Positions 1-8,344 are shown, counted from the stretch's first letter. The stretch: DNA of 29,196 nucleotides from CAZYSK01 sp964649415 (GCA_964649415.1 CAZYSK010000074.1:1-29196); one strand, 5' to 3'. Notes: generated by a model from the sequence alone, not told the origin. A program made the numbers and translations.

Positions 1-591
1 GTTGGCCATCGAGACCGGCTGGCCGCCGCCGGAGTTGTTCGTCACCGTCAGCATGCCCAGCGGGATGCGCTCCGACCCCGCTTGCTCGATGAAGGCCTCC
101 AGCTTCGCGGTGTCCAAGTCGCCCTTGAAGGGTGCATGACTGGTGGGATCGAGCCCTTCCTCGGCCAAGAGGTTCACCGGATTCCCCCCACGGGCAAGGA
201 CGTTAGCTTGCGTGGTGTCGAAGTGCATGTTGCTGGGTACCGACTGCCCCGGCTCGACCATGCAGGCGAAGAGCACGTTCTCGGCAGCGCGCCCCTGATG
301 CGTCGGCACGAAGTGGCGAAAGCCGGTGATGGACTGGACCGCATCCTCCAGGTTGAAGAAGTTGCGGCAGCCGGCGTAGCTTTCGTCGCCGACCATCATC
401 CCGGCCCACTGGCTGTCCGACATCGCAGACGTGCCCGAATCGGTCAGCAAGTCAATGTATATGTCCTCAGCCCGCATAGAGAACAGGTTGTAGCCGGCCT
501 GCCGCAGGATCCTCTCCCGCTCGGCACGGTCGGTCCGGCGGATCGGCTCGACGACCTTGATCTTGAACGGCTCAACGGGGAACTCGGCCAT
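1..591 (-). CDS. tryptophanase / tyrosine phenol-lyase family enzyme, 5' part
   Basis: The first 197 codons are present; the 3' part lies beyond base 1. The protein belongs to the PLP-dependent beta-eliminating lyases that split tryptophan to indole, pyruvate and ammonia, or tyrosine to phenol, pyruvate and ammonia. Family blocks visible are EPFKIKVVEPI at the N-terminus, DIYIDLLTDSGTSAMS, MMVGDESYAG, THQGRAAEN and GGQPVSMAN. The MSDSQWAGMM block looks like tyrosine phenol-lyase, but FDTTQ at about residues 130-134 carries an Asp where, from memory, tryptophanase has its substrate-selecting Asp137 and tyrosine phenol-lyase has Thr124. Tryptophanase is therefore slightly favoured. The PLP lysine is outside the window. 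The ATG at 591 has AAAGGAG upstream. It fits amino-acid fermentation together with the ADP-forming acyl-CoA synthetase upstream. Confidence 0.9.
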   Translation of the reverse strand, partial: MAEFPVEPFKIKVVEPIRRTDRAERERILRQAGYNLFSMRAEDIYIDLLTDSGTSAMSDSQWAGMMVGDESYAGCRNFFNLEDAVQSITGFRHFVPTHQGRAAENVLFACMVEPGQSVPSNMHFDTTQANVLARGGNPVNLLAEEGLDPTSHAPFKGDLDTAKLEAFIEQAGSERIPLGMLTVTNNSGGGQPVSMAN

Positions 592-685
592 AGTGGACTC
601 CTTTGACTCGACCTGGTGCTAGCACTCAGGCAGTTGCTATAGAGCGCTCGCAGAGCGTCTCGCGGGAAACGGGATCACCTACTGC

Positions 686-714
686 ATTCTAGCAAAGCGC
701 CCCCCACAAGTCAA
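686..714 (-). promoter_or_regulatory. sigma70-type promoter for the lyase gene
   Basis: Reading the minus strand, TTGACT (714-709) is followed after exactly 17 bases by TAGAAT (691-686). Transcription would start near 679 and give a leader of about 88 nt before the ATG at 591. I saw no TnaC-like leader peptide in this leader. The promoter lies between the end of the acyl-CoA synthetase gene and the lyase gene, so the lyase can be transcribed on its own. Confidence 0.6.
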
Positions 715-727
715 CGCGTTTTTGTCA

Positions 728-2842
728 TCAATCTCCCGTGTTACCTATCACAAATCGCGCGTCCACCGCCCAGGCACCCCCGCCGGCCGGCCCCACGATC
801 AGCGGATTCAGGTCCACCTCCGCCACCTGAGGCAGGTCGGCCATCAACTGCCCAACGCGACACAACGCCTCCACGACGGCCTCCAAGTCGGCCGGCGGCT
901 GGCCCCGCACGCCCGCCATCAACCGCCCTGCCGCCGTCCCGTTCACCATCTCCCGCGCCTCGACCTCGCTCAGCGGCGCTAGACGAAAGGCTACGTCCTG
1001 CAACACCTCGACCGTCGCCCCGCCCAGGCCGAACATCAGCAACGGGCCGAACTGCGGGTCCCGCCGCGCGCCCACGATCACCTCCAGCCCCTTGGGCGCC
1101 ATGCGCTGGACAAACCCACGCTCCCCCGGCTTGATCATGTGCGCAAACGCCGTCCGCACTGCCCCGGCGTCGGACAGATCCAGCGCCACACCGCCCGCGT
1201 CGCTCTTGTGCACCAGCCCTGGTGCGACCCGCTTGACGGCCACCGGGTAGCCGACCCGTTCGGCCAGCGCTGCCGCCTCCTCGGCGCTCGATGCCAGGCC
1301 CGAGGGAGACACCGACAGTCCATAGGCAGCCGCCACCTCCGCCCCCCACTCGGGATTCACGACGTGTTCTCCGGCGTCCTGCGCCGCCTGCACCAGCGCG
1401 GCAGCCCGCTCCCGGTCCACGCCCGCCGCGGGCACCGGCTCAGGAGCCGGCCGGTTCCGGACAAGCCCGTACTGCCACAGCGCCCTCAGGCCAAGCGCGG
1501 CGCGCGCCGGGGTCAGATAGTGGGGCACGCCGTGCGCATGGAGTGTGCGCGCCGCCGCCCACACGCCACCCCCGCCGAAGATACAGCAGACCACCGGCTT
1601 GGCCGTCGTGCCAGCCACCTGTCCTACCACCTCGGCGATCTCCGCCGGCGGCGTAATGGCCTGTGGCACGAAGACCACCATCACCCCGTCCACCTCAGAG
1701 CTCGCCAGCAGCACCTCCAGCGCGGCCTGGTAGTGAGACGGTTGAGCCGCGCCCAGCATATCCACGGGGTTTCCGGTCATCGTCCCTGGGGGACAGACCT
1801 CCCGCAGCCGCGCCTGGGTCCCCTCCGAGAGATCTCCCAGCCGGAGTCCTTGCTGATCGACCGCATCCGCCCCCACCGCCGCCGGACCGCCGGCGTTCGT
1901 CAGCAGCGCCACCCGTGGCCCAGACAGGGGCTGGCGGTAAGCCAGCGCGATACTCACGTCCAATAGCTCCTCCAGGTCATCCACCCGAATCGCCCCAGCG
2001 CGGCGGCAGGCAGCCTGGTAGGCCCGGTCCGCCCCGGCCAGCGCGCCCGTGTGCGAGGCCACCGCCCGGGTCCCGCTCGGGGTCCGCCCAGCCTTGAGCA
2101 CGACCAGCGGCTTGTGCGCGCTCAACCGCTGGCCCGCCTCGACGAAGCGGCGTCCGTCGGGCAACCCCTCGACATAGGCGGTCACGACCCGCGTGTGGAT
2201 ATCGGCCGCTAACGATTCAAGCGCGTCCGCCATATCCACGTCGACCTGGTTCCCCAGGCTGATGATGCGCGAGAATCCCACCCCCACCTCGTCGGCCCAG
2301 TCCAGCACACCGCCGCAGATCGCGCCGGAGTGCGAGGCGAAGCCAATCGCCTCCGGCTTGGGCATCACGCGCAGGAACGTCGTGTTAACCAGCGAGTGGG
2401 TATCCAGCACGCCGATGCAGTTGGGACCGATGAAGCGCATCCCGTACCGGCTGGCGATCTCCCGCAGTTGCGCCTCCCGCTCTCGCCCGCCAGCCCCCAA
2501 CTCACCGAAGCCGGAAGCGACGAGGACGGCGGCACCGATACCGCGCCGGCCACACGCCTCCAGGGTCGCCGCCGTCCGTTCGGCAGAGAGAATGATCACG
2601 GCCAGATCCACCGGATCGGGCACCTCCGCCACGGACGGGTAGACCTCCAAGCCCAGGATCTCGCCGCCCTTGGGGTTGACCGGGTAGACAGAGCCCTCGT
2701 AGCCCTGGGTGACCAAGTTGCGCAGCACCCCATGGCTCAACCTGGCGGGATTGCTGCTCGCGCCGATGATGGCGACACCGCGGGGATGGAAGAAGATATG
2801 TAGCGGATCCTTGTCGTCTGAAGGGTAGCGAAGCGGCTTCAT
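728..2842 (-). CDS. ADP-forming acetate/acyl-CoA ligase, alpha-beta fusion
   Basis: A 704-residue protein matching the fused NDP-forming acyl-CoA synthetases, which convert acyl-CoA, ADP and phosphate into the free acid, CoA and ATP. This is substrate-level phosphorylation at the end of amino-acid or sugar fermentation. In order: CoA-binding Rossmann domain (VAIIGASSNPARL, about 24-36), succinyl-CoA-ligase-like domains with FIGPNCIGV and ASHSGAICGG, an SHTGALAG motif in the region of the phospho-histidine, and a C-terminal ATP-grasp domain (YPVAVKRVAPGLVHKSDAGGV). Two starts are possible: ATG at 2842 (9 nt after AAGGAGG) or TTG at 2845 (6 nt). The first codons (MKPLRYPS) coincide with a family H repeat. 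Its neighbour downstream is the tryptophanase-like gene. Substrate range cannot be read from sequence. Confidence 0.92.
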   Translation of the reverse strand: MKPLRYPSDDKDPLHIFFHPRGVAIIGASSNPARLSHGVLRNLVTQGYEGSVYPVNPKGGEILGLEVYPSVAEVPDPVDLAVIILSAERTAATLEACGRRGIGAAVLVASGFGELGAGGREREAQLREIASRYGMRFIGPNCIGVLDTHSLVNTTFLRVMPKPEAIGFASHSGAICGGVLDWADEVGVGFSRIISLGNQVDVDMADALESLAADIHTRVVTAYVEGLPDGRRFVEAGQRLSAHKPLVVLKAGRTPSGTRAVASHTGALAGADRAYQAACRRAGAIRVDDLEELLDVSIALAYRQPLSGPRVALLTNAGGPAAVGADAVDQQGLRLGDLSEGTQARLREVCPPGTMTGNPVDMLGAAQPSHYQAALEVLLASSEVDGVMVVFVPQAITPPAEIAEVVGQVAGTTAKPVVCCIFGGGGVWAAARTLHAHGVPHYLTPARAALGLRALWQYGLVRNRPAPEPVPAAGVDRERAAALVQAAQDAGEHVVNPEWGAEVAAAYGLSVSPSGLASSAEEAAALAERVGYPVAVKRVAPGLVHKSDAGGVALDLSDAGAVRTAFAHMIKPGERGFVQRMAPKGLEVIVGARRDPQFGPLLMFGLGGATVEVLQDVAFRLAPLSEVEAREMVNGTAAGRLMAGVRGQPPADLEAVVEALCRVGQLMADLPQVAEVDLNPLIVGPAGGGAWAVDARFVIGNTGD
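2820..2842 (-). repeat. family H repeat forming the start of the acyl-CoA synthetase gene
   Basis: The sequence GGTAGCGAAGCGGCTTCAT on the + strand closely matches the two copies at 6154-6202, which read GTAGCGCAGCGGCTCCAT, and the inverted copies at 8415-8467. On the minus strand the element contains the ATG start and encodes MKPLRYP. Confidence 0.55.
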
Positions 2843-2926
2843 CAATGTCTGCCTCCTTGATCGTGGGTAGGCTCATGATACCCCCAAGTGGGCGTTTTTG
2901 TCCAATCACCGCCCCGCCAGCGCGCC

Positions 2927-2985
2927 CGTTCGTAGTGAGGCACGTAGGTCCGCCGAACGGACGTCTGCGTCCGCGACGTCCCAAC
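2927..2985. repeat. solitary family A unit plus a degenerate GGACG..CGTCC element
   Basis: Bases 2927-2958 match about 30 bases of the 51-bp unit of the array at 4488-4851 (TTCGTAGTGAGGCACGTAGG followed by TCCGCC). They are followed by an imperfect palindrome with GGACG/CGTCC arms. Both lie in the divergent spacer between the acyl-CoA synthetase gene and miaB. The rest of this 270-bp spacer shows only the miaB promoter. Confidence 0.65.
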
Positions 2986-3081
2986 GGCGCTCTGTGCCCC
3001 GCAGCTGCCCAGAGTGGACGAGGTCCCGAATCGTGGACGTGATCACGATGCCGGACCGCGACAGGCGCCCTGCACACCGCC

Positions 3082-3109
3082 TTGACGCCCCGTCAGGATG
3101 CATTAGAAT
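3082..3109 (+). promoter_or_regulatory. promoter of miaB, probably giving a leaderless mRNA
   Basis: TTGACG (3082-3087) is separated by 16 bases from TAGAAT (3104-3109). The expected transcription start is about 3116-3117, at the ATG chosen for miaB. There is no good Shine-Dalgarno for that ATG. A weak AGGA precedes the alternative ATG at 3108, but that codon overlaps the -10 box. Confidence 0.5.
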
Positions 3110-3116
3110 GCGCCCT

Positions 3117-4454
3117 ATGCAATACTACGTCTGGACCATCGGCTGTCAAATGAATACCGCCGACTCGCGACGGCTGGCCTCGGCGCTGGAGCGGGTGGGC
3201 GGCACGCCCGTCGAGCGGCCCGAAGACGCGGACGTGGTCGTGCTCAACACCTGCGTCGTGCGTCAGTCGGCCGAGGATAAGGTCTACGGGCGCTTGGGCA
3301 GCCTGCGCCCCCTGAAGGCGCGCAGGCCGGGCACGGTTATCGGGCTGATGGGCTGCCTGGTGGGCGTGCGCGACCCCGCCCCACTGCGCCGCCGCTTCCC
3401 CTGGGTGGACGTGTTCATGCCCCCCTCGGAACCCGCGCCGCTGTTGAAGTACCTGGCCGAACAGGGGATGGCGGACCAGGACCGGGCACTGGAGGCAGCG
3501 CAGGCCGCCCACCGCTACGGGCTGCAGAGCGGCGACCTGCTCCTCCCGGCGCACGACCGAGACACGCTCGTCTCCGCCTACGTCTCCGTCGTCCTGGGCT
3601 GCTCCCACGCCTGCACCTACTGTATCATCCCCTACCGCCGCGGCCCCGAGCGCAGCCGCCCCTCCGAGGCAATCCTGGCCGAGGCCCGGGCGCTGGCGGC
3701 GCAGGGCGTGAAGGAGATCACGCTGCTGGGCCAGATCGTGGACCGGTACGGGTTGGACCTGCCGGACCGTCCCACGCTCACGTCCCTGCTGCGCCGGCTC
3801 CACGACATCGAGGGTCTCCAACGCATCCGCTTCCTTACCTCGCACCCCAACTGGATGACGGACGAGTTGCTCGACGCAGTCGCGGCGCTGCCCAAGGTGT
3901 GCGAGCACATCGAGGTGCCTGTGCAGGCCGGCGATGACGGCGTACTGGAGGCGATGCGGCGTGGCTACACATCGGGCGACTACCGGGGCCTCGTCGCGCG
4001 CATCCGGGAGAAAATCCCCGGCGCGTCCATCGCTACCGACGTCATCGTCGGCTTCCCCGGTGAGACGGAGGCACAGTTCCAACGCACCTACGACTTGCTG
4101 GCCGAACTGCAGCTCGACAAGGCGCACATCGCCCGCTACTCCCCGCGTCCACAGACGCTGGCCGCCCGGCGATTCCCCGACGACGTGCCACCCGAGGAAA
4201 AGGAGCGCCGTCGCAAGACACTCGACGAGCTGCAGGCCCAGATCGTGGGACAGATCAACGCGCAATCGCTCGGGCAGACGGTCGAGGTGCTGGTCCAGGG
4301 GAAGCGAAAGGGACGGTGGTGGGGGCGCACCCGCACCGACCGGCTGGTCTTCTTCGACAGTGAGCAGGCGTGGCACGGCCAACTGGCCCAGGTACACGTC
4401 ACCTGGACCGGCCCGTGGTCGCTCATTGGAGAAGCAGCAGAAACCAGTTCCTAG
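3117..4454 (+). CDS. miaB: tRNA-2-methylthio-N6-dimethylallyladenosine synthase (MiaB)
   Basis: A radical-SAM methylthiotransferase of 445 residues that adds a methylthio group to i6A37 of tRNAs reading UNN codons. The N-terminal UPF0004 domain shows its three cluster cysteines in TIGCQMN, NTCVVRQS and MGCLVG. The radical-SAM CxxxCxxC is in CSHACTYCIIPYRRGPE, and a TRAM-like region follows QTVEVLVQGKRKG near the C-terminus. The full set identifies MiaB rather than RimO or MtaB, though those cannot be strictly excluded. The start at 3117 is chosen because homologues begin just before the YxWTIGCQMN block and because the promoter points to a leaderless transcript; ATG 3108 is the alternative. 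The gene stands alone between divergent and convergent neighbours. Confidence 0.92.
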   Translation: MQYYVWTIGCQMNTADSRRLASALERVGGTPVERPEDADVVVLNTCVVRQSAEDKVYGRLGSLRPLKARRPGTVIGLMGCLVGVRDPAPLRRRFPWVDVFMPPSEPAPLLKYLAEQGMADQDRALEAAQAAHRYGLQSGDLLLPAHDRDTLVSAYVSVVLGCSHACTYCIIPYRRGPERSRPSEAILAEARALAAQGVKEITLLGQIVDRYGLDLPDRPTLTSLLRRLHDIEGLQRIRFLTSHPNWMTDELLDAVAALPKVCEHIEVPVQAGDDGVLEAMRRGYTSGDYRGLVARIREKIPGASIATDVIVGFPGETEAQFQRTYDLLAELQLDKAHIARYSPRPQTLAARRFPDDVPPEEKERRRKTLDELQAQIVGQINAQSLGQTVEVLVQGKRKGRWWGRTRTDRLVFFDSEQAWHGQLAQVHVTWTGPWSLIGEAAETSS

Positions 4455-4487
4455 CGAGGTTCGCAGTGAGTGCGGATGCAGGTATCC

Positions 4488-4851
4488 GGCGGAGTGCCGT
4501 GGGTGGGACCGCCAGTTCGTAGTAAGGCACGCAGGTCCGCCGGAGTGCCGTGGGTGCGACCGCCGGTTCGTAGTAAAGCACGTAGGTCCGCCGGAGTGCC
4601 ACGGGTGGGACCGCCGGTTCATAGTAAGGCACGCAGGTCCGCCGGAGTGCCGTGGGCAGGACCGCCAGTTCGTAGTGAGGCACAGAGGCCCGCCGGAGTG
4701 CCGTCTCCAGTTCGTAGTGAGGCACGCAGGTCCGCCGGAGTGCCGTGGGTGGGACCGCCAGTTCGTAGTGAGGCACGCAGATCCGCCCGAGTGCCGTGGG
4801 TGGGACCGCCGGTTCGTAGTAAGGCACGCAGGTCCGCCGGAGTGCCGTGGG
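4488..4851. repeat. 51-bp tandem repeat array (family A)
   Basis: Seven full units start at 4488, 4539, 4590, 4641, 4692, 4734 and 4785, with a partial unit at 4836. All are 51 bp except the fifth, which has lost 9 bp. Each unit contains an imperfect palindrome GGCACGCAGG-TCCG-CCGGAGTGCC centred on TCCG (8 of 10 arm positions pair). The array fills most of the 447-bp space between the convergent ends of miaB and the M23 peptidase gene. Because 51 is divisible by 3, every frame gives a 17-residue repeat, which produces spurious open frames. One related unit sits at 2927. Confidence 0.95.
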
Positions 4852-4901
4852 ACGCTACTCCGCTGCACTGCGAACGAAAGTACCCATCCGCGTTTCTTGG
4901 C

Positions 4902-5909
4902 TCAGGGCAGGTAGATGTGAGGATCCACCGGACGGCCCTGGTAGCGCAGTTCAAAATGGAGATGCGGGCCAGTTGAGTAGCCGGTCGTGCCTGCCCCACC
5001 CAGAAGCTCGCCCTGTCGCACCTCTTGCCCAACCTCGACGACGATCTCCGTCAGATGGGCGTAGTAGGACCGCCAATCGTCACCGTGCTGCACGATGACC
5101 AGGTTGCCGTAGCCACCGCCCCACTCGGCGAACGTCACCACTCCGTCTGCCACCGTGACGATGGGATCCCACATGCTGGCAGCGATATCGAGGCCGATAT
5201 GGCCCGGATTGCGCGGGTCATGGAAGGTCCAGCCAGAGATGTCTCGCCGATGAGAGGGCCACTGAAAGCCACCCTGGGCGGTGGCCGCGACGGCGCCGAC
5301 CGCTTCGCTGCCCGAGGCCATCGTCGTGGGCTGAACAGACGGAGTCGCCCCAGGAGTCAGCGGCGGAGACGCGTCCGTGAGCGTGAGCAAGAGGGAATAC
5401 CGGCCTGGCGCACCGGTGACCGGCGATACCTCTATACCATACTCGCCAGCGACCGGTAGGTTCGGCACCATCACGTAGGGCAACTGAAACACAGAGCCGG
5501 CCTCTTCCCCCAACAAAGCCCCATCCGGTGCGATCAGGCGAAGGGCCAATTCTGCCTCAACGCTGGAACCGGAACCCGGGTGAAGCCACATCTCAATGGT
5601 CGCTGTCTGCCCGGCCCGGCCTCGAAACCGCCATCGCTCTCCGGCGTCCTCGCCCAGTGTGCCATCGAAATGGCTGCCAGGACGGATGTAGCCGACCGTC
5701 TCTATCGGGTGTGTCCGTGTGATCCAGCCAGCAGCGATCTGCGGCGGGGTTTCCGACGGGTTGGGGAGCGCCAGGGAGGGCTCCGCCCAGCGCTGCGCCA
5801 TGGCAGCCCCGGCCAGGTAGGCCGCCGCCGCCAGCGCCGCGGTTATGACAACCCACATCCATAGAGAAAGGGGGCTTCGTCCGCCCCCTGATGAATTGCT
5901 ATTTCCCAT
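4902..5909 (-). CDS. membrane-anchored M23 (LytM-type) peptidase
   Basis: A 335-residue protein with one N-terminal hydrophobic helix (about residues 14-38) after a short Ser/Gly-rich cytoplasmic stretch, so it is probably anchored with its body outside. The middle part (about 75-190) is beta-rich and resembles a pre-peptidase-type domain. The C-terminal M23 domain has the zinc ligands in HIGLDIA (HxxxD) and HLHFEL (HxH), with SYYAHL between. Such enzymes cut peptidoglycan cross-bridges or act as non-catalytic envelope regulators; here all metal ligands are present. The ATG has no clear Shine-Dalgarno. No operon partner is evident: 345 bp separate it from the dehydrogenase gene upstream. Confidence 0.88.
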   Translation of the reverse strand: MGNSNSSGGGRSPLSLWMWVVITAALAAAAYLAGAAMAQRWAEPSLALPNPSETPPQIAAGWITRTHPIETVGYIRPGSHFDGTLGEDAGERWRFRGRAGQTATIEMWLHPGSGSSVEAELALRLIAPDGALLGEEAGSVFQLPYVMVPNLPVAGEYGIEVSPVTGAPGRYSLLLTLTDASPPLTPGATPSVQPTTMASGSEAVGAVAATAQGGFQWPSHRRDISGWTFHDPRNPGHIGLDIAASMWDPIVTVADGVVTFAEWGGGYGNLVIVQHGDDWRSYYAHLTEIVVEVGQEVRQGELLGGAGTTGYSTGPHLHFELRYQGRPVDPHIYLP

Positions 5910-6153
5910 GAGAAGAAGCTATCGCAGCCCTTCGACGTGACTGCCTATCGTGCGCTGGCATCGCTTATGAACGACGCCCTATCCCAGAACCGTGCAGCAA
6001 CCCCACGCCACAAAGCGATGATTCGGGTCGCAGGCCAGACCCATGCCGAGCCGGCGCATCGTTCGACTCAATGATAACATGATCAGGTCAGTCAGGCAAG
6101 CGACCGGAAACCAATGCCAGGAACCGGGGCTATCGGTGAAGCGCCGGTTTAGA

Positions 6154-6243
6154 GTAACGCAGCGGCTCCATTTTCCTACAGAGGGTAGCGCAGCGGCTCC
6201 ATCCGCAGACGGTCGGCGCTGTCTGTCCCCGACCGGTGACTGC
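6154..6243. repeat. two family H repeats followed by a family D fragment
   Basis: GTAACGCAGCGGCTCCAT at 6154-6171 and GTAGCGCAGCGGCTCCAT at 6185-6202 are direct repeats 31 bp apart. They run into a family D-like stretch (GCAGACGGTCGGCGCTGTCT and CCCCGACCGG, 6205-6236). Apart from these repeats I see no gene or clear promoter in the 345-bp gap 5910-6254. Confidence 0.65.
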
Positions 6244-6254
6244 CGGCACTGTCG

Positions 6255-7538
6255 TCAGTCGACGTCGGTCTCAGCTTTTTCCGCGATCACGTCCAGCACC
6301 GCGGCCAGCGAGCGCACCAGCGCCTCGCGCTCGCCCATCACGCGCGTCACGTGTGCCAGGAACTCCTCATCCTTGGAGAAGCGCGCCGTCTCCCGTGGTG
6401 CCTCACGGTAGTAACCGATAAGCCCATCAAACAGCCGATTCAGGCGGGGGCAGTCCGCGCGCAACGCCGCGGCGGCTGCCGGATCTGCCGCCTCTACCTG
6501 CTCCAGCGACGCGGTCAGTTCCTCCGCAGTGCGCACCCAGTCCTGGATGCGCTGCCCGGCCTTATTCCTGAACCCACGTTGCGACAGTGGCCTCACAAAC
6601 AGGGGCAACTGCTCGAACTCCGCGGCGGTCTCGGCGATGACCTCCTGCAAGCGCCGGCTCAGCGTCACTGCCTGCCGGAGGGCCTCGTCAGCGGCGACGA
6701 CCGCCGCAGCCGGGGCCGCCGGAGCGGCGACATCGCTCCGGCCACCCGCTGCACCCAATAGCCCAGTGCGCTCCAGGACCGTGTAGGCATCCACCTGCTC
6801 ACCGTGATACTCGTCGGCCAGGGCAACCACGAGGTGAGCCGTGGCCACAGCGGCCTGCCCCGCAGACATCGCCATGCCCATGAACTCATCTCGCCCCATG
6901 CCCAGGCGCGGCGCCAGCTCATCAGCCGCCCGCCTCAGTCCGGGGGTGTCCACCATCCCCGGCGCGAAGGCAATCACGCGCACCCCCTCCGGCCCCACCT
7001 CCGCGGCCAGAGACTGGCTGAATCCGGCGATACCCTGCTTGGAGGCGATGTATGCCGAAAGAAACGGCATGGCGTCCGTCGAAACCATGTTCACGATCGT
7101 ACCTCGACGGCGGGCGCGCATGCGCGGCAGGAAAGCCCGGCAAGTCAGGAACGTACCCCGCAGATTGACGTCCATGACCCGATCCCACAACGCCACATCC
7201 AGCTCCTTCACAGGGGCAACCGGGCACACGATGGCGTTGTTGATCAGGATATCGGCCGGGCCAAACGCGTCCTCTACCCGACGTGCCAGGCCCTCCACGC
7301 TCGCCTCGTCGGAGACATCCGTCTCGACGAAGAGCGCCTCCCCTCCCCGATCCCTGATCACACGCTCTGTCTCCCGCCCAGTGACCGATACCTCCGCGAT
7401 GACCACGCGGGCCCTCAACCGGGCAAACACGGAAGCCACCTCACGCCCGATACCACGTCCACCCCCGGTCACGACCGCGACATGGCCGGCCAGCGCGTCC
7501 GGCGCCAGCCCCACTGGTTTGACGATCAAGTCTGGCAC
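6255..7538 (-). CDS. short-chain dehydrogenase/reductase with a C-terminal helical extension
   Basis: Residues about 12-265 are a classical SDR: cofactor motif TGGGRGIG, the NNA motif (INNAIV), catalytic Ser in VNMVSTDAM and the YIASK active-site motif. Substrate is unknown. The last 160 residues, after an Ala/Pro-rich linker (AAPAAPAAAVVAA), are charged and probably helical and are not part of a normal SDR of about 250 residues. The start is GTG at 7538, preceded by a perfect AGGAGG with a 7-nt spacer; this site overlaps the last codons and stop of mobA, so translation is probably coupled. An upstream in-frame ATG at 7640 lies inside mobA and is rejected. Coupling to mobA may mean a role linked to molybdoenzymes, but nothing in the sequence proves it. 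Confidence 0.85.
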   Translation of the reverse strand: MPDLIVKPVGLAPDALAGHVAVVTGGGRGIGREVASVFARLRARVVIAEVSVTGRETERVIRDRGGEALFVETDVSDEASVEGLARRVEDAFGPADILINNAIVCPVAPVKELDVALWDRVMDVNLRGTFLTCRAFLPRMRARRRGTIVNMVSTDAMPFLSAYIASKQGIAGFSQSLAAEVGPEGVRVIAFAPGMVDTPGLRRAADELAPRLGMGRDEFMGMAMSAGQAAVATAHLVVALADEYHGEQVDAYTVLERTGLLGAAGGRSDVAAPAAPAAAVVAADEALRQAVTLSRRLQEVIAETAAEFEQLPLFVRPLSQRGFRNKAGQRIQDWVRTAEELTASLEQVEAADPAAAAALRADCPRLNRLFDGLIGYYREAPRETARFSKDEEFLAHVTRVMGEREALVRSLAAVLDVIAEKAETDVD

Positions 7539-7542
7539 GTGC

Positions 7543-8214
7543 TCACCTCCTATCCAGGGTCTCTCGCTCCCACTCCAGTCGCGCCGCCTCCCACTCCTCG
7601 GGTGTATTGACGTTGCGGAACGAGTGCAGGCCCGGATCAAAGCGCGCAGCCTCCTCCGGCATCACGTAACGCACCCGCACGTGTGGAAAGAAGGAGACGA
7701 TACGCCGGCGCCCAGCGCGGATGGCATCTTCCACAGCCGGCAAGCACGTGCGCCGGTAGGCCGCGTGGAGCGGTTCCACTTGCCTGCCATCCTCGCGGCG
7801 CAGCACGGCTACGTCAGCCCGTCCGGCCCAGTCAGCGAACGCGCGCAGAAGGCCGGTATTCAGGAAAGGCATGTCGCAGCCCACGATCAGTGTCAAATCA
7901 TGGGCGGCGGCGTGCAACCCGGCGTGTATCCCTCCCAGGGCACCCACGCCGTGGAACAGGTCCGCCACGACCGGGACCCCCAGGCCGGTATAGGCTGGCA
8001 AATCGCCCGCCACGACCAACACCTCGGCGCACACGCGAGACAGGCGCTCAATGACGACGCCGATCAGCGGCCGCCCGCCCAGTTCCAGGAAGGCCTTGTC
8101 CCGCCCCATCCGGCGGCTGGCCCCGCCGGCCAGCACGATCCCGGTTACGTCACCATCTCTGGTGTGTTCCGCCGGAGGCCCTCTGTTCAGCAGGCGCGGT
8201 TCACCCGTCTCCAT
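7543..8214 (-). CDS. mobA: molybdenum cofactor guanylyltransferase
   Basis: A 223-residue nucleotidyltransferase that attaches GMP from GTP to molybdopterin, making the MGD cofactor needed by formate dehydrogenases of the DMSO-reductase family. The signature LAGGASRRMGRDKA lies at about residues 28-41, followed by PLIGVVIERL and VGCDMPFL with the metal-binding Asp. The first ~24 residues before GIVLAGG are longer than usual, but no better start codon lies nearer; the ATG at 8214 has a GGAG about 8 nt upstream. It shares 4-bp spacing with the SDR gene downstream. The Mo-bis-MGD formate dehydrogenase at 12488-15208 is a plausible client. Confidence 0.9.
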   Translation of the reverse strand: METGEPRLLNRGPPAEHTRDGDVTGIVLAGGASRRMGRDKAFLELGGRPLIGVVIERLSRVCAEVLVVAGDLPAYTGLGVPVVADLFHGVGALGGIHAGLHAAAHDLTLIVGCDMPFLNTGLLRAFADWAGRADVAVLRREDGRQVEPLHAAYRRTCLPAVEDAIRAGRRRIVSFFPHVRVRYVMPEEAARFDPGLHSFRNVNTPEEWEAARLEWERETLDRR

Positions 8215-8247
8215 TCACCGTTCTCCATTCTCTATTCTCGATTCTCC

Positions 8248-8275
8248 ATTATACCCCTCCGGTCGGATCTGCCAA
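8248..8275 (-). promoter_or_regulatory. promoter of the mobA-SDR unit
   Basis: On the minus strand TTGGCA (8275-8270) is followed after 16 bases by a perfect TATAAT (8253-8248). Initiation near 8241 would leave a short leader of about 27 nt made of GGAGAAT-like repeats before the ATG at 8214. Confidence 0.6.
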
Positions 8276-8344
8276 AGGAGGACTGGTGGAAGCACTCGCC
8301 ACTGGCGTGACTCAAGACCTGAGCAGCAGCGATGGGGGAAGCGT

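Noticed and set aside
592..680. TnaC-type leader peptide upstream of the lyase gene
   Set aside because: No short ATG-started frame with a tryptophan and a proline stop context is visible in the leader.
3093..4976. Long open frames across the 51-bp array, e.g. 3093-4868 on the minus strand and 3934-4914 on the plus strand
   Set aside because: They are antisense or out of frame to miaB, and their extension is due to a repeat length divisible by three, which keeps all frames open.
6841..8310. 489-codon plus-strand frame opposite mobA and the SDR gene
   Set aside because: No domain is visible, it spans two real genes and their promoter, and it reads as antisense shadow.
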